Positions 1 to 11,146 of a stretch of 64,000 bases of DNA are shown one piece after another. The notes beneath the pieces are model-generated. The model was not told where the DNA came from and made no database searches. It worked only from the letters and a program-made list of their open reading frames with translations. A program made the translations under genes and the position numbers. Source of the DNA: Rusavskia elegans (Eukaryota; Ascomycota; Lecanoromycetes; Teloschistales; Teloschistaceae); contig SAUG01000149.1 in NCBI GenBank assembly GCA_011316305.1, positions 1 through 64,000 of the forward strand. The letters run 5' to 3'. Every line of letters starts with the position of its first letter. The stretch's first letter is position 1.

Positions 1-66
1 ACCCTAACCCTAACCCTAACCCTAACCCTAACCCTAACCCTAACCCTAACCCTAACCCTAACCCTA
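1..66. repeat. Telomere repeat array
   Basis: Eleven perfect tandem copies of ACCCTA, which is TTAGGG on the other strand, the telomere repeat of most filamentous fungi. The array begins at base 1 and ends in a clean switch to AT-rich DNA, so base 1 is at or very near a physical chromosome end and the window reads from the left telomere inward. Confidence 0.97.
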
Positions 67-3000
67 GTTAAGTTTTTTACTTAGAGTCCTTATTTTCAGA
101 TTTTTTATAAAAAGGTATATCTTATTCCCCTTTTTTAGCTAAAGTACTATTTTTCGCCTTTTATTCTAGTAATTACCCGAGTTTTTTTATATCTTTAGGA
201 TATTCGTATAGATTTTCTTCTAAATCTCGACTCTTTAAATTACTAATTCTACTAATCTATATAGCAGCGATATCTAAATAAATTCGGATTTTTTCTACTT
301 TCGGTAAAGAATAGTATTTCCTTTATTATATTTAATTCTTTTATATTAAGTACTAATTATACTATTAGTAAAAGCGAAACCTAATTATTCTAAATATTAT
401 TAATATAGTACTTTAGATATTATTCGAGCGTTTAATTAGTATATTCTATCTATCTATCTATTATCGGATAGAAAGCTATTAATATTTTTAGTTTAATACT
501 AAATAAAGGAATTAGGGTTTTCTAATAGTTCGAAGTAAAGAGCTTATCTCTATTATTTATTAATATTTCTAGTAGTCTATAGTATCGAAATAATCGATCC
601 AGGATAATAAATCTAAGTTATTTTATTATAAAGTCTTTTCTAATTAGGATTATATAGACGTACTTCGTAAATCTATTTACTATATTAAATATTAAATTAT
701 ATTCTATATATATCGTCGGGTCTTTCGATTTTAGAAGTTTAATAATAAAGTCTATTATAACTTCCTTCTATAGTAAATCCGGTAGTTTCTAATACTAAAT
801 CTTTCTATAACGAGTATATATACTATACTTATTTTACTAATAACTAAAATATTTCTTAATATATACTTCGACGTATTATCTTATATTAGGAAACTAGTAA
901 TACTATTATAAAAGATATATTATTTTTATTACGCCTAAATACCTTTATAGTATTCTATTATAGTACTTTTTAATATATTCGTCGATTTTATCGTCTAGTA
1001 TATAGAGTTTTCCTTTTTTAATAGGAAATTATTTCTAGTCGTTTCTGAATATACGTAGTATTATACTTAGTTTATACTAATTTACTAATAGTAATCTATC
1101 TTTATTAATTTTAAAAGTACTATTATTAAAAACTTCTTTTATTTTTATATAATTACTTCTTTAATTTAAAATATCTATTTTTCTATTTTCTTTATCTAGA
1201 GTATAGTATATCTTAAATTTATATTAACCGAAGAATTTAGACTATCGTATTTATCTTCTATTTAGTTACTTTATTATAGTAAAATATAAAAGGTTTTTAT
1301 AGTCTATAAAGATAGTTAATTCTAGTAATCCTTCGGCGTATACTCTCTACTATTTTAGTACTACTACTATAGCTAGTAGTTTTTTATTATAGATATCGTA
1401 ATTCTATTTTACTAGCGTTAGTTTTCTAGATATATATACTACCGGGTACTATTTACTATCGTATTACTATAGAAGGTATACGCCTATAGCTAGATCTAAT
1501 AAATCTATTTCTATTCGTAATAGTTTTATTAAATCGAATATTTTAAAAACTAGGTCTTTTATATATTCCTTTTTAAGGTTTTCGAATATTTATTATTTTT
1601 TCTCGCCCTAGTACTATTCGGCGGTATCTTTTATTAAAACTATAAAAATAAAGGCTCTTTTAGAATAATTCTTTATAAACTTTTAATTATAGTTTATAAA
1701 TCTGAAAAAGTTCTAGACTTCTTTAATATTTATTAGAGTTTCCTATTCTATAATAGCTTTTAGCTTATTAGAGTCGATACGTAGTCTATTTCGCCCTATA
1801 ATAAATTTAAAGAAGTCGACTTCTTTTTTATAGAATTTATACTTTTTTAGTTTAAGGCGTAAGTCTTTCCCTTCTAGATAGTTAAGAACTTTACTAACGT
1901 ATTATATATATTCTTCGAATATTTTAGAAAAAACCAAAATATTATCGAAGTAAATAATAATAAATATATCTAGATATTTTCTAAATACGATATTAATTAT
2001 ATTCTAATATATTACCGAGGCGTTTATAAACCCGAATAGTATTACTATATATTTATAATAACTATACTATATTCGGAAAGCTATTTTCTATTTTTTTCCG
2101 GCTTTTATCTATATAAAATTATATATTCTTCGAAAGTCGAATTTAATAAAATATTTTACTTTAGAGAGTCTATTTTAGAGTTCGCTAATATTTAGTAATA
2201 AATATCGATTTTTAATCGTAATATCGTTTAGCTTCCGGTAATCGATATATAAGTAGAATATTCCGTCCTTTTTTAGTATAAAGAGAATCGGATATTCTAC
2301 TAGTAATTAGGACTTCCTAATAAATTCTTTTTTTATATTTTCGTCTAGGTAATTACGGAATATTTTAAACTCTATTATAGATAATAGATAGATAGGTCTA
2401 AATATAGGTTATTTACCTAGTTTAAATCTTATTTTATAATTTTATATTTAATATTTAGATAGTACTTTAGTAGTTATCTTTTCCTAAAATAAGTTTATCC
2501 AGTTTTTATATTTACCTGGAACCCTTTCTAATAGATTCTCTTTTAACTTTTTATTAGATAGTATAGGGTTTTCGAAAGGTTCGTAATTCTCTCTTCTATT
2601 TCTATTTTATTAATCTAGCTAATTTTTACTAGTATCTAATAAGTCGGACCTAAATAGTTTTTAGTTATTCTTTTTTAAAGTTACGAGTTTACGCTTTATA
2701 TTCTATTTTTTATCTACTTAAAAACGCTATTTTAGCGTAGGTTAGATACTCTCTATATAGAAATATTATTTAAAGCTAAATACTTTCTTTTCCTAGTCGA
2801 TTACTAGATTATAATCTTTTAATTAAAGTATTTTAAATATAATATCGTAGCTAGCTATCTAAATAATATTAAACTAAAGTTCCTTTTAGTATTAATTAAT
2901 TATTATTTAAAGTAGTATTATTTCTTCTATAACCTTTCCGTCTCCTTCTAGTATTTTATTTCTATTAATAACTATTAAGTTATATAGATCCTTTTTCTTA

Positions 3001-5210
3001 GTTTAAAGGAACTCTTTCCTTCTAGCTAAATCTTTTAATATAAAATTTCCGGTTAGGCCTAAATTAATAAATACTTTAACCTTTTATAGTCCGTTATCTA
3101 TATCGATAATTATTTTAATCTCGAATATATATATATAGCTAGCTAAATTTAGTTACTCTTTCCGGGCTATAAAGTTATACGCTTATAGTATACCTGTTAC
3201 TATAAGATTCTATTTTTTCCTAAATCGTTTTTAATATTTTCGTACTTTTTATTTTTATAATTTATTTATAAAATATATCTATAGAGGTTCTAGTTAAAGA
3301 TTCCGTTTCTTCTTTTTTATTATTCCTTCTAGTATTTATATCTATTATACGTAATATATATAGAATATTTATAAATATTATAACTTTTGATTTTAATAGG
3401 CGTTACCGGAGCTCGTTAGTATAGTTTTAACGGATACTACCCGGCTCTTTATTTTTCTAACTTATAGATTATATAATTATCGTTATAGTATATAGTCTAG
3501 CTAAATAGAGCGTATTAATTTCTTATTATTATATTTATTCTTTATAATATCGGTTTAAAAATAACTTTATTCTTAGAGGCGTTATTTTCTAGTTTTTTTT
3601 CTAATATATCGATAATATTATTCGCTTCCTAATCCTACTAGTCTTACTATAGGTACTCGTTATTAATACTTATTTTATAAACAGCTTTAAATCTTTCGTA
3701 GATATTCTAAAATCCTTCCCTTACTAGCTCTTTATTATTTATTATTCCAGGGTAAAGGGTTTTTAGTCTTTTTATAATAGTAAACTATATTTCCTCTAGG
3801 ATAGGTACCTATTTAAAAATATATTCTTTTTTAAGATTTCCGAAGAACTTTTTCTATACTAGGCTAGATTCAGTTAATACTCGTAGCGAAATATTATTAC
3901 TTATAGCTTCTTATAGTATTTTATTATTCTCTATAAATATAAATTCTTTATCCGAGTTAGTTTTCTAGAATTTAGAGCTTCGGTTTTTATCTTTTAAAAT
4001 AATTTTTTACTAGTCTTTAGGTTCTTTCCTTAACGTAGTATTAAGCTATTATTATTATACTTTATTTAATTAATACTCTTTCGCGAAATAGTCTAATCTA
4101 TTATAATTATAGTATATTTTAGGATTTTTATTTCCTTTACTACTTCTAGGGTTTTTTTCTTTACGTCGCTATTATATTAAGTCTAGTTCTATAGATATAG
4201 GTCTATAGTAGCTTTTTCCGATCCTTTTACTATAGTACTATCTTTTATATAGTTTACCTAAATAACGTCTAGCGTTACTTTATAGTCCTCTATTATAGTA
4301 TTTTTCTATATCTTTTTTATATAGTTTATTATCGAGATCGATAGATATTTCGATTAGATTATCTAATATTTTATATATTCGACTATCGCGTATAAGTTTA
4401 TCCTTTACCCTTTTCTTAAATCTACGTCGGTATATTATATATAAGGTATCGTTATTCTATTCTATTAGTAATAACTATTCTTTAAACCTTATAGTATACT
4501 CCGATACTATATTTTTTTACTAAAGATTCTAAATAAAACGTTTAGTAATTAGAACTTCGTTAGAAATTCCGAAAATCTTTTAAATAGCTTTCTTAAATTT
4601 TATAAATTACGCGAAAATATTATTACTATCCTCGTCGTCGTCTATATACTAGCGAAGGATAGGTTTTATCTAGTACTAGGCTCGTCTTCGAAGATAGGAT
4701 ATAGTAAAAAGGGTCTTTTTCTTTTCGGGTATAAAATAGAATATAAAGTATATTTCTAATTATATAAACCAGTCTTTTAACTTATTATAATCTTTATAGT
4801 ACTTATTAGGTTTATTAACTTTAATACTATATAAGTATAGTTAAATAGTAGGAATACTATCCTCCTTATTACTACTATCGTCTTTTATCTAGATTTCTTT
4901 TTCTTTAGGTTCGGGTTTCTTTACTATAGAGCTAGAGTTATTTAGGGTAGAGATATTATATTAACCTACGATAGATATCCTAAAGGTATTTAAAATATTA
5001 TAAAGCTACCTAGAGGTCCTAGTATTTCTAAAGGTTAGTTAGACTTATTAGTATATCTATAAACGGAAGTATAACAGGTAATTACTTTAAATTAATATAA
5101 AAATAAGTTAGTCTAATTACTAGAATAGTATATAGTAATAACTAATAAATTAAATACGAGCTATAAAAGCGTCGAGTTCGGAATTTATATAGATAATAAA
5201 ATCTTCCTTT
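67..5210 (-). mobile_element. RIP-destroyed Ty3/gypsy retrotransposon region
   Basis: The stretch is extremely AT-rich, crowded with TpA, and has no open frame of note on either strand. On the minus strand it still reads as a gypsy-type polyprotein in the usual order: a retropepsin-like trace near 3030-3100, reverse transcriptase near 2375-1800, then RNase H to about 1160, with integrase expected nearer the telomere. Stops fall where W or Q codons would be expected (TGG to TAG, CAA to TAA), as repeat-induced point mutation at CpA leaves them. I could not find LTRs, so the outer limits are approximate and more than one element may be present. Confidence 0.85.
1160..2375 (-). pseudogene. Reverse transcriptase and RNase H remnant of Ty3/gypsy pol
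   Basis: Translating the minus strand through the stops gives recognisable blocks: the start of the fingers and palm (FRNYLDEN), KKDG, DYRKLND, then ITIKNRY, the catalytic YxDD block decayed to YFDN near 1941-1960, then LRLK, FIIGRNRLRID and a connection/RNase H part with IEIDLLDLAIG and DYKNLLYFT. All are standard gypsy landmarks in the right order and spacing. At least ten in-frame stops and loss of the second catalytic Asp rule out activity. The reading is direct; assignment to the chromovirus branch would need the integrase end, which is too decayed to judge. Confidence 0.85.
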
Positions 5211-5220
5211 CCTTAAATAC

Positions 5221-5370
5221 TTTACTCGCTAAAATAACTAAGATAACCTTTTTTAGGTATTTTACTCGCTAAAATAACTAAAATAATCTTCCTTAGGTAC
5301 TTTACTTACTAAAATAACTAAGATAACCTTCTTTAGGTACCTTACTCGCTAAGATAATTAAAATAATAAT
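5221..5370. repeat. 40-bp minisatellite, about four copies
   Basis: A unit starting TTTACTCGCTAAAATAACTA recurs exactly every 40 bases at 5221, 5261, 5301 and 5341; the last copy is partial. Copies differ mainly by C/T and A/G changes, consistent with RIP after duplication. It sits at the inner border of the AT-rich block. Confidence 0.9.
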
Positions 5371-6159
5371 ACTAAGTCCTTCCTACCTGTCTAGGTATAA
5401 TAAGAAGTTCCAGTGCTATACTGAGCACTACTGCGTTCCTGAAGTCACGCCGCGCGTGCTTATAATACCAGTCTAATTAATATAAAGTAAAAAAACGATA
5501 TAAAAACGAATTTATAATTAGATATAAATAGAATCTCTATAGAATTAATATAGCTTTTTGTAATATTGCGTTCGCTAGTTTATTACGCTCCCGAAACATT
5601 CCGTACGTCTTTATAGTCGCAGATATCCGGTAGTTCGAAAGGTACGCTACAGATAGCATATAAAGACTTGCGAACATGGCATTTATAGTCGATGCGGAGA
5701 CGACTCCGGGATACGCGATAGAGAACGGACCTCTGAGGTTACGTGCGTTTCCTATTATAGCTAGCGTAACCTATTAGACCTAGCGTTTACTCATTACGTG
5801 TATTAATTAGCTACTTATAGATTTCCTTATCTCCTGCTTCCCGGAATATACAATACACAGTCATTTTTCATACAAATTCTCGCTCCTGCACTGGAGCTCA
5901 CGGCACAGTATAGAGGATTGGTCCAGTAGGCCATTGCCGCGACGCTTATCTTAGTTCAACGCTGAGATAACAGAGATAGATCCCGTGACGTCACCAGAAA
6001 ATCCGCAGGATCATATCTACGGAGTACACGTGGCCACCTTGGACTCACCACTTCGCCATGACAACAACGCTTGTTTCAACGTAGCTTCAGAACACATTTG
6101 GTGCATCGGCTTTCCGTTAACCCGCCGACAGAATTACAGTACTCATATCCTGGTTGACA
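5371..6159. other. Transition zone, no gene seen
   Basis: Composition shifts here from AT-rich RIP-mutated DNA to normal coding-like composition between about 5400 and 5900. Short open frames exist on both strands but none has a recognisable domain or plausible start context. Confidence 0.5.
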
Positions 6160-6714
6160 TCAACCGAGCTCGCCAATGGACTTCTTTCTCCGTGTCCTAC
6201 TGATCCAAATTGCAGAAACCATGGTGCTTACGACACTTGTAGACGCAAGGACGAGCATCGAAAACCCCCAGCCGCATCTGTTCTGCAAATATGCAGAGAG
6301 CAGTGGTCCCGCCACGAGACCAGCGAACATGACATGGAAAAGTCCATATGCTTGGGCATACACTTTACTGCCTCCTCGGCCATCTACTGCTCGGGCAACT
6401 TCGCTTGTCAAGGGAATCACGATAGGAGTAAAGCCGAATCCGTCCATAGTCAACAAGACGCACAGCACCACCTTGTGAGCTAAGCTGTTCTCCATCACGA
6501 AGCGGAGATAAATGAACCCCTGTATAGCAAGAAGGAAGCCTATCATCGTCAGCCATCTCGCTCTAAACTCTTCACTGACGTGGTTTACTACTGGTTTGCC
6601 GAGTGCCGAAATAAGGAGCGGGATGAACAAGAGATCGGCAGCAGTGGATTCCCAGTGGGACCTCTCTTTCGCGTGAAGGGGGGTAAGAAAGTGGCAAGAA
6701 AGAGAGTTGAGAAG
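6160..6714 (-). pseudogene. 3' relic of a DHA1-type MFS transporter
   Basis: About 184 codons are open on the minus strand, but no ATG starts them; the frame opens after a TGA at 6715-6717. The product matches the C-terminal half of fungal DHA1 transporters (multidrug or vesicular-amine-like): a loop ending HAKERSHW, a helix with FIPLLISALG, then a helix pair, the conserved YAQAYGLFHVMFAGLVAGPL and a final helix ending in basic residues. The N-terminal six helices are absent upstream on the minus strand, so this is a truncated gene, not a split one. Subtelomeric position and the nearby RIP zone fit decay. Confidence 0.7.
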
Positions 6715-7644
6715 TCATCGGACTCTCTCGGCCTGGTGAAAACCGAGTATATGCTTTCGCACTGCAGCTGAAGTGATATTCCAATGTACAACGCGTTCAA
6801 AGCACGCAGCACTATACTATTCGTCAATGGAAACATCCTTCAACGACTTCGTGGCCTAGCTTTCTCTCGGATTCTTTATCCTGTGTGTTGACATTGGCGG
6901 CTTCTACCCAGCATTTGTCTAGGACCTCAACTTTTCCCTTCAAGCACCGTGTGCTGAGCCCTTTCCTGCAACTTTCTCAAGCGAGATCGAATCCCGCCTA
7001 TTGGATGACGGGTATAAAAACTTGGTTTATCCTGATCTATCTGATTATCTTTGAAATCGATCAACTCAATGCAATCAAGGTTCGCGCCCATAAATGGGCC
7101 AAGTGGCGGTATGACGACGAGCAGTATACTGGCGTACTGATCTTCTGGAACGATACGTCCACTGAAGAGAATATAGTATGGAGAGATATGACGGAGATAT
7201 GCAGGAACAAAAAGAAGGGCTGTTCGTTTTCGGATGCCTGGGCTGAATGTGCGTCGGAGGCGTAGGACGATGTCATAACACCGGCGATAGATCCATACGA
7301 GTAGATAGGAACTCATCTGTCGTGTGAAGTGTCGAGAGTACATATCTCCCGTCTGTATTGGATGCCAGCCCAAAGATAAAGTTGAAAGAACTTACACACA
7401 ACCCCACAATGATTTGCTTAGACGAAAGTGAATATTGGCCGTTGATGGTAATCAAATAGTTTTTTGTTATAGAGAACCTCAATTGGGTATCAAGCTTGGC
7501 GCAGACGTAGGGCAGAGTGGTTTTATTTCAATCCGAGACAGCGGGAATAGGGTTTACATTTGCATACTCAATCAACAAGAGTACATACTCAGTTTTTAAA
7601 GTCCAGATACCTCATCGCATTTGGCAAAGGGATCTAGCCTAAGC
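6715..7644. other. No supportable gene
   Basis: I looked here for the missing front half of the MFS transporter and did not find it. A plus-strand frame near 6885-7265 and an antisense one near 6927-7373 are open but have no family resemblance. Confidence 0.4.
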
Positions 7645-9087
7645 CTATCGAATATCTAAAGAAACCGTCTTCACAATCCCATGCTCCAAATCGTCCACTC
7701 GGGCAGACTGGGCGTACGGATCGCGCGTAGTTCCGGAATCCCTTGCTCCGACATGGCCCAGACTCTGCGTATGCTCATAATCCTGCCACGGCTCCGCCTT
7801 CGACGTCTCGTTCACCCCTTGTCGTGCCCAAGGTCCTCTGCTCTTGTTCCTCGTATGCGTTGAACTCTTATCTCTAGCGTGCATTGCATGCGGTGGCAGC
7901 ATGCCGAGCTCCATGCTCAGACTCTCCATGTCTTCGTCGTCGTCTGCGCCGCCAGTCCTGTTCGTACCCAGTCCAACCCACATGCTGCGTTTGGCCGAGG
8001 CGCCTCCAGAACCGCCGCTGACTTTGGTGCGATAGCCACTCTTTGATCGCGGTCCCATGGGGCCGTCGTAGCGAATGCCTTGGTTTGCGGGTGATTCGTC
8101 CGTGGGTCTGCTTTTGCCGCTGCCGAGAATGAAAGGGAGATGCCGTCGGCAGAAGGGTCGAAGGACCATAATGGAACCGCAGACGACCATGAGGTTGAGT
8201 TCCACGACGGAGATGGACAGCACCGGCGCCGTATCCCACAGGATATCGGTGGAGTTTTGGTAAACGGTGTTGGCCCAGATTCGCAGGGCGCTGACAACCA
8301 CGGTACCGCTACACAAGCTGAAGATTGCAGCCAGGACGAGCTTCGTCCGCGTATTGACCTGTAGTCTGACGATCATTGGGACTGGTAGGAGGAGGACGAG
8401 GAAATCGATGATGGTATTGATGATGGAGTTGCTGAGATAGAGCGGGTTGGTATTGATGCATGTTCCGGGAATGGTGGGGATCCAAAACTTCCGGACCGGG
8501 CTGCATTGGAGGAGTTGGGCAAGGATTGCGGAGATCATATAGGCGGTCGTGATAGCCATGACGGCAAATGTGCCGTACCGGAACCCCCTTGAGGGATTGA
8601 GGCGCAGATAGAATAGTAGGATTGAGATTTTGGGAAGGGCAACGGCGGGTATATACAGGGTGACTGCGGCAGCTGTTGCCTGATGGGGGTGTTAGTCATG
8701 GAAGTAAATCCGTCGGGGTAATCGGATAAGCATGAACCAGAGAGAATTTACCTTTGCGTTGGGAATATAGTCAGGAATGGTCAGATTCCACGTATGGATA
8801 GCCAAAGTTCTTTTCTGAATTGAGTATATTAGGCATGCTTCGTGGCCTGCGGTGCACAGCCAGGCGGCTATCATGGCTATATCTTCCCAACCCACGACAT
8901 TGATGATCCGGGCTTTCGTGTAAAGGCGCAGGGCGAGAAAGATGGTGGAGAGTGGAATGAAGATACACATCAACGGTATAATCCCACAATCGTTCCAATC
9001 GGGATCGATATAATTTGGGGTGACGCCTGGAGGAGCTGGGAAGATGCCTGGGGGTATAACTTCAGTTGCCTGGCCGCTGATAGACAT
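7645..9087 (-). CDS. Seven-helix fungal rhodopsin-family membrane protein
   Basis: Two exons, 9087-8752 and 8679-7645, joined across a 72-nt intron (donor AAG|GTAAAT, CTAAC branch, acceptor CATCAG) give about 456 aa. I chose the ATG at 9087; the open frame runs slightly further back only from a GTG. Seven hydrophobic segments follow a short extracellular N-terminus. Typical landmarks are VGWEDIAMIAAWLC near helix 2, LPKISILLFYLRL around helix 4, a Cys pair before helix 5, and a last helix ending in the LRPFCRR region. The C-terminus is a long Ser/Gly/charged cytoplasmic tail. This is the PTH11-like group without a CFEM domain (Fung_rhodopsin). Members are thought to be GPCR-like sensors, but the ligand and role here are unknown. 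Confidence 0.85.
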
Positions 9088-10472
9088 GGTGATGGATTGC
9101 ACGATGCAAAGAGAGCGGTGGGAACATCAAGTAAATACTACAACGAACTCATCCGACGACTGGCTGTCCCATACAGCACAAGAAGGAGAAGTACAACGTT
9201 GGAGAGGGGCGGCCGCCCGTTCCTTTAATGAGCGGCCATCATCTACTAAGAGTACCGCAGGCGAAATCAAGAGCGGGTTGTTTGACTTGACAACAACGGC
9301 GTTCTCTTTAGCTTGGGTTTCTATCTAAGCGAGTGTGGTAGTTAGCAAGCTTAAAGTTATCCTCCGGGGAGCAGCTTCCGCGATGAAGCCGAGATGCCCA
9401 CATGTTCCAAGTGGTTGTGGTTCAGGGGTAAGCTTTCAAGCCTCGCAGGGAGGTCCTTGCCACATGGCGCACTAGAGAGTCGCCGAGGCAGCCATGGGTC
9501 GCCCGTTGTAGCTGGTGCAAAAGTCCGTCCGCATTCCCCAACGTTGGCACGGACCGTCCGTTGGAAGGCGTCGATAATCGTGATTTGTGATTCGCGGGTC
9601 GCGTAGATTGTCAGTAGCAGCAGTGCTACTCCGCGCTAGGTATATGAACTCCCTTGGTTCACGTCTGCCAAGGGAGACCATCAGTGACGGGCGATTCCAC
9701 ATGGCAACCATGTGGTTATGCACCTTTGTAGGCAGAACGTGAGCACAGTAGGTGGACTCTATATTCGATCTATTAGAAGACTCAACAATCGCACCAGTCC
9801 GTCCGATCGTCATGATCTCGCTCGGCTTTCCGTGGGAATAGGTAACGGGATCGAAATTGGCATTGATTACGATATATCGCCCACAGAGACCTCGATCAAT
9901 TTCAGAAGTCGATTCGAGGAGGATGCCATTTTCCTACCAAAATCAATGAGTGGAGAGTTGTCTTATCAGAATTGCGACGGGTGGTTGAAGTACCCTTAAC
10001 CAGCGATCACCACAGTATGGTATCTTGACCGTCTAACCACCAATCCCTTTGTCCCTGGGCCTCACAGTGACCATGTCCAATGAATGTACAAAACCTGTCC
10101 CTCGTACAGGATCACAGCAGTTGAAAGAGCTGTAATGTACTACCAGCCCCTGTTCCTAATAAAGCCTATGGCAAGTAAGCGTTCGAGAAAGATTACAATT
10201 AAATCTTTGATCAGATGGACGGATGCAAAAAGATCAAAAGACCCACAAGAGCGGCTGCTGGCGTCGGTTATTCTTGAACGCCTACGGCCGCGTACAAGAA
10301 TACCTCGATACTGGATCGCATTCAACATTCTACTTCCGTGAGGCATCCCGATTACAGTGGCGCTCTCCCCTCTTTCCAGGACTTATAGGCTAAGCAGAGG
10401 AAGCATTGTTGGGTCCAGCTTGCGGCCTCAAAGACTTGGTGGAGTCAAGCCCTGTTGAAGTTGTCTTTTCTG
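9088..10472. other. No supportable gene
   Basis: Short open frames only, on both strands, with no signal peptide, domain or splice pattern that holds together. The part next to 9087 presumably contains the promoter of the rhodopsin-family gene. Confidence 0.4.
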
Positions 10473-11146
10473 CTACTCGAACCATTGTTGAAATACTACG
10501 GCTTCCTCCACGGCGCCAGAAAGAAGACCAGCGTATCCAATATCCAGTCGATCGTCGAACTCCTTGTAGTTTGGCATGCCATATACCTCGATCTGCAGAG
10601 GTCCATTGAATGTATCTACGCGCCGTTAGCGACCTGACCTATTCAAGCATGCTTTCGCAATGATGTAGGATAAAACGGGCAGCTTGCCACCATCGACTGT
10701 ACTCATACCACCCATATGTGGTGGCCAGCCAATTTCTCCATGAATCATACAGTGGTTGACGATCTCATCGATCTGAGCCTCAAGCTCGCGCATACTTAGG
10801 TGCCATACATGACGTGGATTGAGTGGCATGTGCGCAGGATCGACGTATACGATACATGTATCTTCTCGATGTGTAAGTATGTGTGCTTGCTAGTATCGAT
10901 GCGGAGTGGCTTACGATACCAGTAGATCAATGGCATTCGACTATGAGGCGCGGGAGGAGAATAGAGGACGAACCCTCTCGGAGCATCCGAGGAAAATATA
11001 TTTCGATTCTCAATCACGTGATTCGCTATTGCCACGCAATGGGCTGGGTTCGGTCGTCCATAGGGTCTTACTGAGCACAGCGGATTACAGAGTACCGGCC
11101 AAAGGAAAGCAGTCAGTATTAAAAAGACAGACACGGATCCGGTCAT
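10473..11146 (-). CDS. Small secreted protein, three exons
   Basis: Exons 11146-10920, 10794-10709 and 10615-10473 give 151 aa. The second intron (93 nt) is convincing: GTATGA donor, CGCTAAC branch, GTAG acceptor, and it removes the only stop between two coding-looking parts. The first (125 nt) uses the weaker donor GTATCG, but its phase fits and it creates a Cys. The product starts with a signal peptide (SVSVFLILTAFLWPVLC), then a Cys-bearing block with HCVAIANHVIE, then IDEIVNHC and a C-terminal NGPLQIEVYGMPN. The spacing of Cys and the late Gly-Pro-hydrophobic strand recall a common, unnamed family of fungal secreted proteins. Function unknown; an effector-like role is only a guess. Confidence 0.65.
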
